Position numbers and translations under genes: made by a program | The notes under the pieces: model-generated | What the model saw: the letters and a program-made list of their open reading frames with translations, nothing else | Databases searched by the model: none | Told to the model about the DNA's origin: nothing | Source: Hyphomicrobiales bacterium | Lineage (GTDB): Bacteria > Pseudomonadota > Alphaproteobacteria > Rhizobiales > JACESI01 | Reading direction: 5' to 3' | NCBI GenBank assembly: GCA_039989895.1 | Contig: JBDXGY010000006.1 | Coordinates: forward strand, 1-64,000 | DNA: 64,000 bases | Part shown: piece by piece, positions 17,180-26,826 of the stretch | Layout: each line of letters begins with the position of its first letter | How positions within the stretch are numbered: position 1 is the stretch's first letter

Positions 17180-18832
17180 ATGTATCGCTACGATGAGTTT
17201 GATGCAAAATTTGTGAAAGAGCGCGTTGACCAGTTCCGCGATCAAATTTCACGTCGTCTTTCTGGCGAATTGACAGAAGACGAGTTCAAGCCTTTGCGCT
17301 TGATGAACGGCCTTTATCTACAGCTTCATGCTTATATGCTGCGCGTGGCTGTTCCTTACGGCACATTGAGCAGCAAGCAAATGCGCATGTTGGGTCATAT
17401 TGCACGCAAATATGATCGTGGTTATGGCCACTTTACTACGCGCCAGAATATTCAGTTCAATTGGCCTGCGTTGGAAGATATTCCAGCGATACTCGATGAT
17501 TTGGCAAGTGTTGAAATGCATGCCATCCAAACGTCGGGCAATTGTATCCGTAATACAAGCGCCGACCATTTTGCGGGCGCCGCCGCTGATGAAGTAGCCG
17601 ATCCACGCGTTTATGCTGAAATTATTCGTCAGTGGTCGACCATCCACCCTGAATTTACCTTCCTACCGCGCAAGTTTAAAATCTGTGTCATTGGTGCAGA
17701 AAAAGATCGCGCAGCCATGAAGACTCATGACATTGGCCTCCAAGTGAAGCGCAATGAGGCAGGTGATCTCGGCTTTGCTGTTTTTGTTGGTGGTGGCCAA
17801 GGCCGCACACCGATGATTGCGAAGCGGGTCAATGATTTCGTCGCAGAAAATGATATCATCGCTTATTGCGAAGCTATTCTGCGCGTCTACAATATGTATG
17901 GTCGCCGCGACAACAAATATAAAGCCCGCATCAAAATACTGGTTCATGAAACTGGCATTGATGTGCTGCGCAAAGATATTGAGGCCGAGTTTGAGCGCAT
18001 CAAGGACGGCGTGTTGCGTCTGCCTGATGAAAGCATTCGTGCGATTGAAGAGTATTTTGCTGATCCAGATTTTGAAAAATTGCCATCGACCAGCAAAGCC
18101 TTTGAAGACCGACTTGCAAGTGATCGTGCTTTTGCCATCTTCGCCGAGCGCAATCTGCACCCGCACAAAAAGATGGGCTACACATCAGTGGTCGTATCTG
18201 TGAAGCCTGCCGGTTCGCCTCCAGGCGATGCGACCGATGATCAGCTAGAGGCGATTGCTGATATTGGTGAGAAATACAGCTTTGATGAATTGCGCATCAG
18301 CCACGAGCAAAATGTGATTTTGCCGCATGTGAAGCTGGATGATCTGCCTGCCGTTTATGATGCATTGGTTGAAGCAAAACTTCATTCTGCTAATGCCGGT
18401 CTTATCACTGATATGATCGTCTGCCCTGGCCTTGATTATTGTGCTCTGGCAAATGCCCGCTCCATTCCTGTCGCTCAGCGTTTGAGCGAGCGGTTTGAAG
18501 ACATTGAGCGCCAAAAAGACATCGGCGAATTGAAGTTAAAAATTTCAGGTTGCATCAACGCCTGCGGTCATCACCATGTTGGTCACATTGGCATTTTGGG
18601 TGTGGATCGCAAAGGCGAAGAGCTTTATCAAATTACGCTCGGCGGATCGGGCGACGAGAATACATCAATCGGCAAAATCGCCGGACGCGGTTTCACATCA
18701 GACGAGATCGTGGATGCGGTGGAGACAGTGGTCGACACTTATATGGATGTTCGTGAAAAGGCTGATGAAGCCTTTATCGATACCTACCGGCGCGTCGGTG
18801 ACGCACCGTTTAAAGAAGCACTCTACGGCTAA
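17180..18832 (+). CDS. cysI: Siroheme-dependent sulfite/nitrite reductase (CysI-like)
   Basis: A 550-residue ferredoxin-type reductase that takes sulfite to sulfide for assimilation, or nitrite to ammonia. The two ferredoxin-like half domains are present. The 4Fe-4S/siroheme Cys are C415 and C421 (CPGLDYC) and C458 and C462 (GCINACGHHH), the canonical C-x5-C and C-x3-C pattern. Cluster context (DUF2849 upstream, DUF934 downstream, no nirD or nitrate genes) favours sulfite. Start ATG 17180 is preceded by GAAGG. The usual cysG and cysH neighbours are not here and must be elsewhere. Confidence 0.9.
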   Translation: MYRYDEFDAKFVKERVDQFRDQISRRLSGELTEDEFKPLRLMNGLYLQLHAYMLRVAVPYGTLSSKQMRMLGHIARKYDRGYGHFTTRQNIQFNWPALEDIPAILDDLASVEMHAIQTSGNCIRNTSADHFAGAAADEVADPRVYAEIIRQWSTIHPEFTFLPRKFKICVIGAEKDRAAMKTHDIGLQVKRNEAGDLGFAVFVGGGQGRTPMIAKRVNDFVAENDIIAYCEAILRVYNMYGRRDNKYKARIKILVHETGIDVLRKDIEAEFERIKDGVLRLPDESIRAIEEYFADPDFEKLPSTSKAFEDRLASDRAFAIFAERNLHPHKKMGYTSVVVSVKPAGSPPGDATDDQLEAIADIGEKYSFDELRISHEQNVILPHVKLDDLPAVYDALVEAKLHSANAGLITDMIVCPGLDYCALANARSIPVAQRLSERFEDIERQKDIGELKLKISGCINACGHHHVGHIGILGVDRKGEELYQITLGGSGDENTSIGKIAGRGFTSDEIVDAVETVVDTYMDVREKADEAFIDTYRRVGDAPFKEALYG

Positions 18833-18872
18833 TCAAAGAGACCGGAAGTAAACGAGATAAAGGATAAAACCG

Positions 18873-19427
18873 ATGACAAATGCTACAATTTGGGAACGTG
18901 GTTCATTCTATAAAGACAGCTTCAATGCCTTCGAAGAAGGTGGAGCGCGTGCTGGTGACTTGATTATTGATTTTGCTGCTTTTGAAGCGCATGACTGGTC
19001 GTCTCATGAAGGACGGCTTGGTCTTTCCATTCACGCAGGCGATGATATTGAAGCGATTGCTGCAAAGCTTGATGCTTTTGATCTGGTCGTTGTGAACTTC
19101 CCGTCTTTCGCTGATGGTCGCGCGTTTTCAATCGCACGCCTGATCCGTGATAAATATGAATTTTCCGGTGAGATACGTGCAACGGGCGCCTATATTTTGG
19201 ACCAAATGCCGTTGTTGCAACGCTGTGGTGTGTCAACATTCGAAATCACGTCAGAAGCATTGAAAACCGGTCTTGAGCGTGGCGCTTGGCCTGATGTGCC
19301 GCGTTACTATCAGTTTGCCCTTGATGGTGAAGGAAATAGCGCGCGTGTGCGCCCTGTAGACACCAAGCGTCCTTGGTTGTCTGTGAATATTGTTGCAGAA
19401 GATGCCTCTGAACGCAGCGCTGCATAA
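18873..19427 (+). CDS. DUF934 family protein
   Basis: A 184-residue soluble protein, third gene of the sulfite reductase operon, with AAAGGA before its ATG. Residues about 85-160 (VVVNFPSFADGRAFSIARLIRD, then TGAYILDQMPLLQRCG) are the hallmark of the DUF934 family, which follows CysI in alpha- and betaproteobacteria. The function is unproven; co-occurrence implies a part in assimilatory sulfite reduction, perhaps electron delivery or enzyme assembly. Confidence 0.85.
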   Translation: MTNATIWERGSFYKDSFNAFEEGGARAGDLIIDFAAFEAHDWSSHEGRLGLSIHAGDDIEAIAAKLDAFDLVVVNFPSFADGRAFSIARLIRDKYEFSGEIRATGAYILDQMPLLQRCGVSTFEITSEALKTGLERGAWPDVPRYYQFALDGEGNSARVRPVDTKRPWLSVNIVAEDASERSAA

Positions 19428-19440
19428 ATTTTGATAATGT

Positions 19441-19461
19441 GGTGGCTGAATATCAGCCACC
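19441..19461. terminator. Perfect hairpin after the sulfite reductase operon
   Basis: GGTGGCTGA (19441-19449) and TCAGCCACC (19453-19461) form a perfect nine-pair stem with a three-base loop, 13 bases after the DUF934 stop codon. No T-run follows, so it may be a processing or transcript-stabilising stem rather than a strong terminator. Confidence 0.5.
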
Positions 19462-19565
19462 CATCTCTAACAAAGCCCCACCAATCGCACCAACATTTGA
19501 AGTCTGCCACTGGTAAAAACAGAGGGAGAGGGATGTAGCGTGTACATACTCTAGGTGGCTTTCAA

Positions 19566-21347
19566 TTGACAGACGCCCATCCGGCTAGTACGAAACATGA
19601 CTATTCAGCTCAAGTAATATATAAATCTGAGAGTAGCGTGTTGGCGAGCGACGATTTTCCTCTAAAAAAAGATACCTCAAATCTTCCACATCAAAATAGC
19701 ATTCGCTTTGCGGGATTGAGAAAGCTGGATCGCAATTTTATCATCATCGTAAGCGTTCTTTTCGCAATCGTTGCGATGCCCTTTGTGGCGCTTGGTGTTT
19801 TGTCTCTAGGTGGCTTTGATAGTGATTTATGGTCGCATTTGAACAATACGATTTTGTGGCCCGCAGTTCGATCAACGCTATATTTGATGCTGGGCGTTGG
19901 TGTGGTGGTGACATTAATAGGGGTTTCAACCGCTTGGCTTGTGACGGTGTGCCGTTTCCCCGGTCGAGGTATTTTGTCTTTTGTTCTTTTGCTGCCTTTA
20001 GCATTGCCGACCTATGTGTCGGCTTTTGCTTATATTGAAGCGCTTGGCTTTACTGGACCAATACAAACGGGCATCCGTGCGCTTTTTGGCTATACCAGCA
20101 TACGTGAATATTGGTTCCCTGATTATCGAACATCAACGGGCGCGATTTTTGTGATGAGTGCTGTGCTCTATCCTTATGTTTATCTCACAACCCGCGCGTC
20201 TTTTGCTATGCAAACGGAATCTGCCTTTGATGCTGGTCGCACACTGGGGGTAGGGCCGTTTCAATTGTTTTTCCGCGTGGCGCTCCCCATGGCGCGGCCT
20301 GCTATAATCGTCGGTGTTGCGCTGGCGCTCATGGAAACCGCTAATGATATTGGTGCGGTGGAATTTTTCGGTGTGCGCACACTCACCACTACGATTTATG
20401 ATGTTTGGTTAAATCGCTCAAGCCTTGCCACGGCCTCGCAGATTGCCTGTTTATTCTTAAGTTTAATCATTCTGCTTCTTTGGTTAGAGCGCCATGCGCG
20501 CCAAGCTCAAAGGCTTTTTCAAAGTTGCGGTAAGACAACCAGCTTCAAACCATTTCAACTGCGGGGGCTTCGTGCTTTTGTGGCTATTATTATTTGCGCT
20601 TTACCGGTTTTAATAGGGTTCGTTGTGCCTGTAATGGTGCTGGCAGAAAGCGCGATTGCTTATGTGGCGATTGATGGCTTTACCGCTCTTTTGACCCCAA
20701 TGGCAAACTCTTTGTTTCTCGCCATTGTGGCAACTGTAGTGCTTATCATAATAGGCTGTTTTTTTGCATATTTGACCAACAGCTTGCCTACGCCCATGTG
20801 CGATTTACTCGTGCGCCTGACAACTCTTGGTTATGCAGTGCCTGGTGTGATTTTGGCGGTCGGAATATTGATCCCTCTTGCGACCTTCGATAATGCCTTT
20901 GATAGCTTCATGCGCGGTACATTTGATATCAAAACCGGTCTTGTTTTATCAGGAACAACATTCGCCTTGATATATGCCTATTGCATCCGATTTTTGCCAA
21001 TGGCTTATGGTGCTTGCGATAATGGATTTCAGCGCCTTACCCCAAACTTCGGTTTTGCCGGTCGCACGTTGGGTCGTTCGCAAATAGCTGTTTTGTATGA
21101 GGTGTATTTTCCGCTGCTGCGCCCAGCGATTATCACGGGTGCCATCTTGGTTTTTGTGGATTGTATGAAGGAATTGCCCGCCACTCTTTTATTGCGGCCT
21201 TTCAATTATGAAACCCTGTCCACACGCATTTATGAGGCAGCGTCTTTGGAGCTATTTGAAGAAGGCGCTTTACCGAGTTTGGCGATTATTGCCGTGGGGC
21301 TTTTGCCGGTCCTACTTTTGTCACTGCAAGACCGGCAGAATAAGTAG
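19566..21347 (+). CDS. Iron(III)-type ABC transporter permease (fused two-domain)
   Basis: A 593-residue inner-membrane protein with two homologous permease halves of about six helices each (about 65-315 and 340-585). Each carries an EAA-type loop (AGRTLGVGPFQLFFRVALPMARPA; AGRTLGRSQIAVLYEVYFPLLRPA) that contacts the ATPase. This is the architecture of AfuB/FbpB/SfuB ferric iron permeases. A thiamine or other substrate cannot be excluded. No ATPase or periplasmic binding protein gene is adjacent, so it works with partners encoded elsewhere. The TTG start at 19566 has AGGTGG upstream. The C-terminus is four bases from the convergent scoB gene. Confidence 0.88.
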   Translation: MTDAHPASTKHDYSAQVIYKSESSVLASDDFPLKKDTSNLPHQNSIRFAGLRKLDRNFIIIVSVLFAIVAMPFVALGVLSLGGFDSDLWSHLNNTILWPAVRSTLYLMLGVGVVVTLIGVSTAWLVTVCRFPGRGILSFVLLLPLALPTYVSAFAYIEALGFTGPIQTGIRALFGYTSIREYWFPDYRTSTGAIFVMSAVLYPYVYLTTRASFAMQTESAFDAGRTLGVGPFQLFFRVALPMARPAIIVGVALALMETANDIGAVEFFGVRTLTTTIYDVWLNRSSLATASQIACLFLSLIILLLWLERHARQAQRLFQSCGKTTSFKPFQLRGLRAFVAIIICALPVLIGFVVPVMVLAESAIAYVAIDGFTALLTPMANSLFLAIVATVVLIIIGCFFAYLTNSLPTPMCDLLVRLTTLGYAVPGVILAVGILIPLATFDNAFDSFMRGTFDIKTGLVLSGTTFALIYAYCIRFLPMAYGACDNGFQRLTPNFGFAGRTLGRSQIAVLYEVYFPLLRPAIITGAILVFVDCMKELPATLLLRPFNYETLSTRIYEAASLELFEEGALPSLAIIAVGLLPVLLLSLQDRQNK

Positions 21348-21351
21348 CAAC

Positions 21352-21981
21352 TTAGTCTACAAGAGTTGCCTCGGTCACGGCTTTGACTTCGTCAAGCGTC
21401 ACATCGGGTGCAAGCTCTATGATTTTTAAGCCACCTTCGACAACATCAAAAACACCATAATTCGTGATGATGCGATCAACCACGCCAGTGCCTGTGAGTG
21501 GCAAGGTGCATGACTTCAACAATTTGCTTTCACCACGTTTGTTGGCGTGGTCCATGGTCACCACCACGCGCTGGACGCCAGCAACTAGATCCATAGCCCC
21601 GCCCATACCTTTGACAAGCTTGCCAGGTATCATCCAATTGGCTAAATCGCCATTTTCTGCAACCTCCATAGCGCCCAGTATGGACAAATTAATATGCCCG
21701 CCACGGATCATCGCAAAACTGTCGGCTGATGAAAAGTAACTGGAACGATCAAGTTCCGTGATGGTCTGTTTGCCGGCATTAATAAGATCGGCGTCAATTT
21801 CGTCTTCGGTGGGAAAAGGTCCCATGCCGAGCATGCCATTTTCAGATTGCAGGGTAACATCGATGCCTTCAGGTATGAAATTAGCAACGAGAGTTGGAAT
21901 GCCAATACCAAGATTGACATAAAAGCCATCATGCAGTTCCTGCGCGGCGCGTGCGGCCATTTGATTGCGGTCCCAAGCCAT
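21352..21981 (-). CDS. scoB: 3-oxoacid CoA-transferase, subunit B
   Basis: A 209-residue beta subunit of a family I CoA-transferase. The catalytic Glu lies in [11 protein letters not shown], and the GIGIPTLV and GGAMDLV motifs are typical. With the alpha subunit it moves CoA between succinyl-CoA and acetoacetate (or another 3-oxoacid), feeding ketone bodies or polyhydroxybutyrate breakdown products to acetyl-CoA. It is second in the scoAB operon (27-base gap). The exact substrate (acetoacetate versus 3-oxoadipate, PcaJ) cannot be decided from sequence by eye; no aromatic-degradation genes are nearby. Confidence 0.9.
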   Translation of the reverse strand: MAWDRNQMAARAAQELHDGFYVNLGIGIPTLVANFIPEGIDVTLQSENGMLGMGPFPTEDEIDADLINAGKQTITELDRSSYFSSADSFAMIRGGHINLSILGAMEVAENGDLANWMIPGKLVKGMGGAMDLVAGVQRVVVTMDHANKRGESKLLKSCTLPLTGTGVVDRIITNYGVFDVVEGGLKIIELAPDVTLDEVKAVTEATLVD

Positions 21982-22008
21982 ATGGGTGCCTCCTTTATTT
22001 GTGTGGCC

Positions 22009-22710
22009 CTAAGCGGCGCGAATTGTGCGTTGTTCGATGCGTTTTTCGTGTGTGCCTTTAAAAATGCGCTGCACGAAAACACCCGGTGTATCGATACGGT
22101 CAGGATCAAGTTCATGCGGTTCCACGATCTCTTCAACTTCTGCGACGGTCACCTTGCCGCACATGGCGGCCATGGGATTAAAGTTTTGTGCCGTTTTGCG
22201 ATAGACAAGATTGCCATAGCGATCACCTTTCCACGCTTTTACAATCGACAAATCCGAGACAATGCCGCGCTCCATAATAAAGGTCTGGCCATCAAAATCT
22301 TTGTGCTCTTTGCCTTTGGCAACTTCTGTACCAACACCTGTTTTGGTGTAAAAACCGGGAATGCCCGCGCCGCCTGCACGCATCCGCTCTGCCAGCGTGC
22401 CTTGTGGATTGAATTCAATCTCAAGTTCACCGGCCAGATATTGCTGCATGAATAAATCATTTTCGCCCACGTATGATGAAATCATCTTTGCTACTTGGCG
22501 GTCTTGCAGCAAAAGCCCAAGACCAAAATCATCCACGCCCGCATTATTGGATGCGATGGTGAGACCTTTGGTGCCAGCTTTTTTAATGGCGGATATAAGA
22601 TTTTCAGGAATGCCACAAAGGCCAAAGCCTCCTGCCGCAATCATCATCTTGTCAAACAGGAGGCCATCGAGTGCTTCTTCTGCGGAATTATAGACTTTTC
22701 CCATTCTCAT
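22009..22710 (-). CDS. scoA: 3-oxoacid CoA-transferase, subunit A
   Basis: A 233-residue alpha subunit with the glycine-rich CoA-binding motif near the N-terminus (AAGGFGLCGIPENL) and the family segments SNNAGVDDFGLG and NFNPMAAMCGKVTVAEVEE. Length and motifs fit ScoA/AtoD. It is cotranscribed with scoB. The substrates match the phasin and methylmalonyl-CoA mutase elsewhere in the window in being short-chain acyl-CoA and storage polymer metabolism. Confidence 0.9.
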   Translation of the reverse strand: MRMGKVYNSAEEALDGLLFDKMMIAAGGFGLCGIPENLISAIKKAGTKGLTIASNNAGVDDFGLGLLLQDRQVAKMISSYVGENDLFMQQYLAGELEIEFNPQGTLAERMRAGGAGIPGFYTKTGVGTEVAKGKEHKDFDGQTFIMERGIVSDLSIVKAWKGDRYGNLVYRKTAQNFNPMAAMCGKVTVAEVEEIVEPHELDPDRIDTPGVFVQRIFKGTHEKRIEQRTIRAA

Positions 22711-22996
22711 CTTTCCATTTTGTGTTGTTATTGCTCGTTTACGTGCAGTGCATATAATTTGCTGTCGTGCAATATATACTATAAATTTAACAGTCGATAC
22801 GGTGCTGACTATAGATAGTGATTTTCATCATTTTTGATATGATGTGCATTGCTACTGCTATGCTAAATGTTTTTCCATACAACATGAATGAATATGGTTA
22901 TATCGTGTGTAGTTGTTCTGGGATATGATTATTCAATCCGATATTTGAAATTATATGGTGGCTCACAGCCATGCTGATGAAAGGCGATAAAAGCTT

Positions 22997-24823
22997 TTGT
23001 TGAAAAGACTTCTCTATATTGTGCCAATTATTTTATTGGTTATGACTGCCGTGCTTGTTGGTAGTTTCTACCTTGTGCCAACCGATCGCTTGAACGCTGT
23101 TATTGCGCGCCAGCTAACAGATGCTTTTGGCTCTAATGTAACCCTTGCCGGACGACCAACTGTTAGTTTAGTTCCTTTTTTAAAGGTGAGTTTTGGTCCT
23201 GTAAAAGTTGCCGTCAGCGGCGATGATAATAAGACCTTGATGAATATTGAACGTGCCAGTGGTCGGTTGTCGACAACATCACTTTGGGAAAGAAAGCCAG
23301 CGCTTCGTTTCATTGATTTAGAGAACGCCAAAATTTTTTTGATACGTGATGCGACTGGTGAATCAAATTGGTCTGCATCGCGGTTTTTCTCAAAAGATAA
23401 AAATGATGGGCTGGATGCGCCCGATGTGCCCGAGTTGAAATTTTCAAAAATATTGAAACGCATATCATTCGTGAACAGTACGCTTGTAATTGCAGATCCG
23501 GACCTCGTTGAATCTCATATACTGACTGAGTTTAATGCGACTATCACAGGCCCGCCGCGTAGTGCTGACTTCGCTGTTAAAGGGTCATTCATGTGGCATA
23601 ATGAGCTGGTTAAAGGTGCCGTAAGCATCGAAAAGCCGGGTGCTTTCATGGTTGGTGATACAAGCTCAGCAAAAGTATCAATTTCTTCGGATGCGGTCGA
23701 TGCCATATTTAAAGGTGATCTCAAATGGGCGAAGCAATTACGTGGTGATGGCACTTTAGAGGCGAATATTCATTCTGCCTTAGAGGCTTCCAAATTGCTG
23801 GGTCTTTCTAGCGGAAATATATTGCCCGAGGGGCCAATACGACTTATCGGGGATGGTATTTTTACGCCTGAGGCCTTTGATTTTCGTCCGATCGGAATTC
23901 GTTTCCAAGATAGTAAGGCAGACGGTAGGCTGCAACTTGATTTAACTGGTTCGGGCCTTGGCTTATCTGGAACTTTAGCTTTTGATCAATTTGTTTTTAG
24001 CGACAAAGTATCCGAAAAGACCAATGCTCCATCATTCTTGGATGCCTTGCTTGAAACAGGGCAATCGGGTGCCAAACTGGATCTGCGCTTATCTGCGGAT
24101 ACGGCACGCATTGCAGGGCAGGATATTCAAAATATGGCTGTTGGTATTATTCTCAATAAGCCATCTCTTCTCGTAAATATCGGTTCCGCTGGCATGATGG
24201 GTCTTGGTGATACTGATGTGCCACTCAGCCAGTTGCGTGGTGAAATTGCTATAAAATTTGTTCATGAACAGAAAATAGCGAGTGCCAATTTAACGCTCAA
24301 TAATATGACGATTGACGCATTAGAAGAAACTGTGGGAACCGCGCTCCCATTAGATGGCAATGCGTCGATATCCTTGCAGGCTTCAGCTAGTGGCGAAAAT
24401 GCGCAAGAGCTGGAAGATGCTTTTGAGTTAAAAGTCGTGGCCGATATACAAGATGGGGTGCTGAATAATTTCAACCTTGTTGAGGTGTTGAACGCGGATC
24501 GAGCACCTGATGGTACAGCAATAAATAATGAAAACTTCAAAACACCTTTCAAGCGCGGTCAAATCAGGGGAACGATAAATTCTGCTGGTATTTTTTCTAT
24601 TTCAGAGATGAATCTTCAGGCAGAAAATATGAATGCGAGTGCAAGCGGTCGCGTTGACATTGCTGGCAATCTTCTTTCCATATTGGGCAGTATATCGCCT
24701 ATAAATTTAGCTCAAGCGCCTGAAAATTTAAATACACAATTTACACTAGGCGGAACAATTTTTACCCCGCGTGTCTCAAGCATAAACGGTGTGCCAGTTT
24801 CCACGCCACAAGGACCTCAATAA
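22997..24823 (+). CDS. AsmA-family envelope protein
   Basis: A 608-residue protein. A TTG start at 22997 is followed by an N-terminal signal anchor (RLLYIVPIILLVMTAVLVGSF). A large beta-rich periplasmic region follows, with the N-terminal AsmA pattern (IARQLTDAFGSNVTLAGRPTVSLVPFLKVSFGPVKV) and the C-terminal AsmA-2-like region (about 430-590: LNADRAPDGTAINNENF). Relatives belong to the bridge-like lipid transfer superfamily and affect outer membrane biogenesis. That role is inferred here. AAGG lies about 12 bases before the TTG. The gene stands alone between divergent scoA and convergent scfR. Confidence 0.82.
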   Translation: MLKRLLYIVPIILLVMTAVLVGSFYLVPTDRLNAVIARQLTDAFGSNVTLAGRPTVSLVPFLKVSFGPVKVAVSGDDNKTLMNIERASGRLSTTSLWERKPALRFIDLENAKIFLIRDATGESNWSASRFFSKDKNDGLDAPDVPELKFSKILKRISFVNSTLVIADPDLVESHILTEFNATITGPPRSADFAVKGSFMWHNELVKGAVSIEKPGAFMVGDTSSAKVSISSDAVDAIFKGDLKWAKQLRGDGTLEANIHSALEASKLLGLSSGNILPEGPIRLIGDGIFTPEAFDFRPIGIRFQDSKADGRLQLDLTGSGLGLSGTLAFDQFVFSDKVSEKTNAPSFLDALLETGQSGAKLDLRLSADTARIAGQDIQNMAVGIILNKPSLLVNIGSAGMMGLGDTDVPLSQLRGEIAIKFVHEQKIASANLTLNNMTIDALEETVGTALPLDGNASISLQASASGENAQELEDAFELKVVADIQDGVLNNFNLVEVLNADRAPDGTAINNENFKTPFKRGQIRGTINSAGIFSISEMNLQAENMNASASGRVDIAGNLLSILGSISPINLAQAPENLNTQFTLGGTIFTPRVSSINGVPVSTPQGPQ

Positions 24824-24846
24824 CAGCAGGCGCCGCAAATTTATCT

Positions 24847-26265
24847 CTAGCTAAAATCGTAATCCGAAAAAGATCGCATATTTAAATCTTGCGTGCCCGG
24901 TCTCATAACGGGAGGAAAAGCGCGATCGCGGCAATTTGCGACTTCGCACAGACGACAGGTAACCCCAATTTGTTTAGGGGTGACACCAGAAAAACCATCT
25001 CCATAGGCAATGTCACGGGCGTGGATGAGATCGCATCCAATGATAAGTGTTCGTCGGCGTGGTCTGTCGCCATGGCCAAAGGCGCGGGTTTTTTCTGCGT
25101 GGGCAATAACCAACCATTCAGGCCCGTCACTTAGGGCAACGCTCTCGACAGCCACACGGCCATGGTTGGTGTTGACGCCTGGCGGAATAAGCTTGAGGCA
25201 GGGGTTTCCCGCACGCGCCAATGAGAAATTAGCGCCAGGGTTAAAGGTGCAAACATTGCCGACCGGGTCAAGCTCGATCATAAAAAACGGCACGCCAGTA
25301 CGCCCCGGTTTATGCAGGCTGGTGATGCGTCGTACGACATCGCGCCACCGCACCTGAAAACGTCTGGAAAGTAGACCAATATCATAACGAGAGCGGGCGG
25401 CGGCTGTGTAAAATGTCTCATAGGGCATGAGCAGGGATAGGGCAAAATAATGAGCACATTCAAGACGCAGTAGCCTGTCAGTCTCATGATTGTTGAAACC
25501 AGCTTGTTTAATGGTTTCGTCAATCAACTCACCAAACGCTAAAAGAGCGAACTGGGATGCAAGCGCCATCAAGCGTTCTTCCGGTGTGAGGCGTTCTGAG
25601 AGGAAGATGCGCTGAGAATGCCTGTCATACCGTATAGAATGATCAGCCATTGTATGGATGGGCAAAACTTTCACATTGATCTGGCGATCATTTAAAATAT
25701 AGGTTTTGAGGCTTGTGAACATATCATCATTTGGGGCAAGCGCCGCATTGAGCGTGGTCGCGGCTTCGTCGAGTTCAGGGAAATAATAAGGGTGGCTTTG
25801 CAGGTGGTCGCGCACTTCATCCAGCGGTAAACGGCTTTGGGTGACAATATGTGCTTTTGCATCATCTGACATGAGATGCGAAAGGGTAGAAAGTTTGTCG
25901 TTGCTTTCTTTATAGGCGCGATAAAGATGAATAAGGCCTGAGACCAAATTGGGAACACTATCTGCGGCTTCAATGAGTTCAGAATCCGAGGCCACTTCAC
26001 CAGCCAGAAGGGGGTCAGAAAATATTTCTTTCAGCGCCTCATTTGTCTGGCCACTTTCATCTCCTTGCAGCTCTTTCAAGTCAATTTCATATTTGGTCGA
26101 TAATTTTAAAAGCAATTGAACCGTTAGCGGTCGCTGATTGCGTTCGATTAAATTGAGATAACTTGGGGAGATGCCAAGTTGTTCGGCCATATTTGCTTGA
26201 GTTAAGCCCAATTGTGTTCGCACGCGGCGGATGCGGGGGCCTGCAAAAATCTTATGATCTGCCAT
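24847..26265 (-). CDS. ScfR/PccR-type short-chain acyl-CoA-responsive regulator (XRE + IrrE-like)
   Basis: A 472-residue regulator. Residues about 8-65 are an XRE helix-turn-helix (LGLTQANMAEQLGISPSYLNLIERNQRPLT). The middle carries an IrrE/ImmA-like region, but no HEXXH is seen: the site reads LLRLECAHYFALSLLMP. The C-terminus (from about 310) is the DUF2083-type domain with the Cys cluster CRLCEVANCRDRAFPP. This architecture is that of the PccR/MccR/RamB regulators that sense propionyl- or other short acyl-CoA and control their assimilation. MutAB in this window is a plausible target. TTTACAAA repeats upstream may serve autoregulation. Confidence 0.85.
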   Translation of the reverse strand: MADHKIFAGPRIRRVRTQLGLTQANMAEQLGISPSYLNLIERNQRPLTVQLLLKLSTKYEIDLKELQGDESGQTNEALKEIFSDPLLAGEVASDSELIEAADSVPNLVSGLIHLYRAYKESNDKLSTLSHLMSDDAKAHIVTQSRLPLDEVRDHLQSHPYYFPELDEAATTLNAALAPNDDMFTSLKTYILNDRQINVKVLPIHTMADHSIRYDRHSQRIFLSERLTPEERLMALASQFALLAFGELIDETIKQAGFNNHETDRLLRLECAHYFALSLLMPYETFYTAAARSRYDIGLLSRRFQVRWRDVVRRITSLHKPGRTGVPFFMIELDPVGNVCTFNPGANFSLARAGNPCLKLIPPGVNTNHGRVAVESVALSDGPEWLVIAHAEKTRAFGHGDRPRRRTLIIGCDLIHARDIAYGDGFSGVTPKQIGVTCRLCEVANCRDRAFPPVMRPGTQDLNMRSFSDYDFS

Positions 26266-26323
26266 CGTTTGCTGTCGCTTTCATGGGTCTAGAGCGGTTG
26301 TGTTAATTCTCATAATTACAAGA

Positions 26324-26364
26324 TTTACAAAAATTTATCAGTGAACTGAAAATTACTTTACAAA
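26324..26364. promoter_or_regulatory. Paired TTTACAAA elements upstream of scfR-like gene
   Basis: TTTACAAA occurs at 26324-26331 and again at 26357-26364, a 33-base period (about three helical turns), in the divergent region between the ScfR-type regulator and the small gene at 26492. One base differs from the TTTGCAAA element I remember for PccR. The region is AT-rich, so chance is possible. Confidence 0.35.
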
Positions 26365-26491
26365 AAAACTCTTTTAATATCAATAGGTAATAGACTTTAT
26401 TGGAATAATTGTAAATATTGACAAGGATACTCTAGATGAACATTGAAAGTATCTATCAATGATAGATGCTTAAAGCTGAAAGGAAACGGAA

Positions 26492-26752
26492 ATGAGCGCT
26501 GAGAGGAAACCTGAGCAAGATATGAAAGCCAAAGCACGTGTTAAAGAGCGGGCTGAAGAGCAGGTGGAACTACTCGACGATGAGCAGTCCACTGCAATTC
26601 GCATGCTGGCCAATGAAATTCACAGGCTTAATCAAACAGTTGTGCGCGCTGTTGAAGCTGGCGTTTCCGTTGAATTAGTCCGCACCGCTCGTCACCATTC
26701 TGGCAATGGCAACTGGGGCGACCTTGTGGTGCCGGTTATCAAACAGAGCTAA
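26492..26752 (+). CDS. Small conserved-looking protein of unknown function
   Basis: An 86-residue soluble protein with a good ribosome site (AAAGGAAAC before the ATG) and its own terminator. The N-terminal third is highly charged (Lys/Arg/Glu). A helical stretch follows (about 32-62, RMLANEIHRLNQTVVRAVEAG), and then a Gly/His tail. No family is recognised. Divergent from the ScfR-type gene with possible shared operators. The gene call is supported by codon use, ribosome site and terminator; function is unknown. Confidence 0.65.
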   Translation: MSAERKPEQDMKAKARVKERAEEQVELLDDEQSTAIRMLANEIHRLNQTVVRAVEAGVSVELVRTARHHSGNGNWGDLVVPVIKQS

Positions 26753-26783
26753 TTTTATGGTTGTGCCATTCAAAAGTTAACTA

Positions 26784-26811
26784 GGGGCGCGTCAAAGAGG
26801 CGTCCCTTTTT
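26784..26811 (+). terminator. Intrinsic terminator of the small gene
   Basis: GGGGCG (26784-26789) pairs with CGTCCC (26801-26806), including one G-T pair, followed by TTTTT (26807-26811). It is 32 bases after the stop of the 86-residue gene and separates it from the convergent kinase gene. Confidence 0.65.
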
Positions 26812-26826
26812 GATCGTCCGCGTTGC

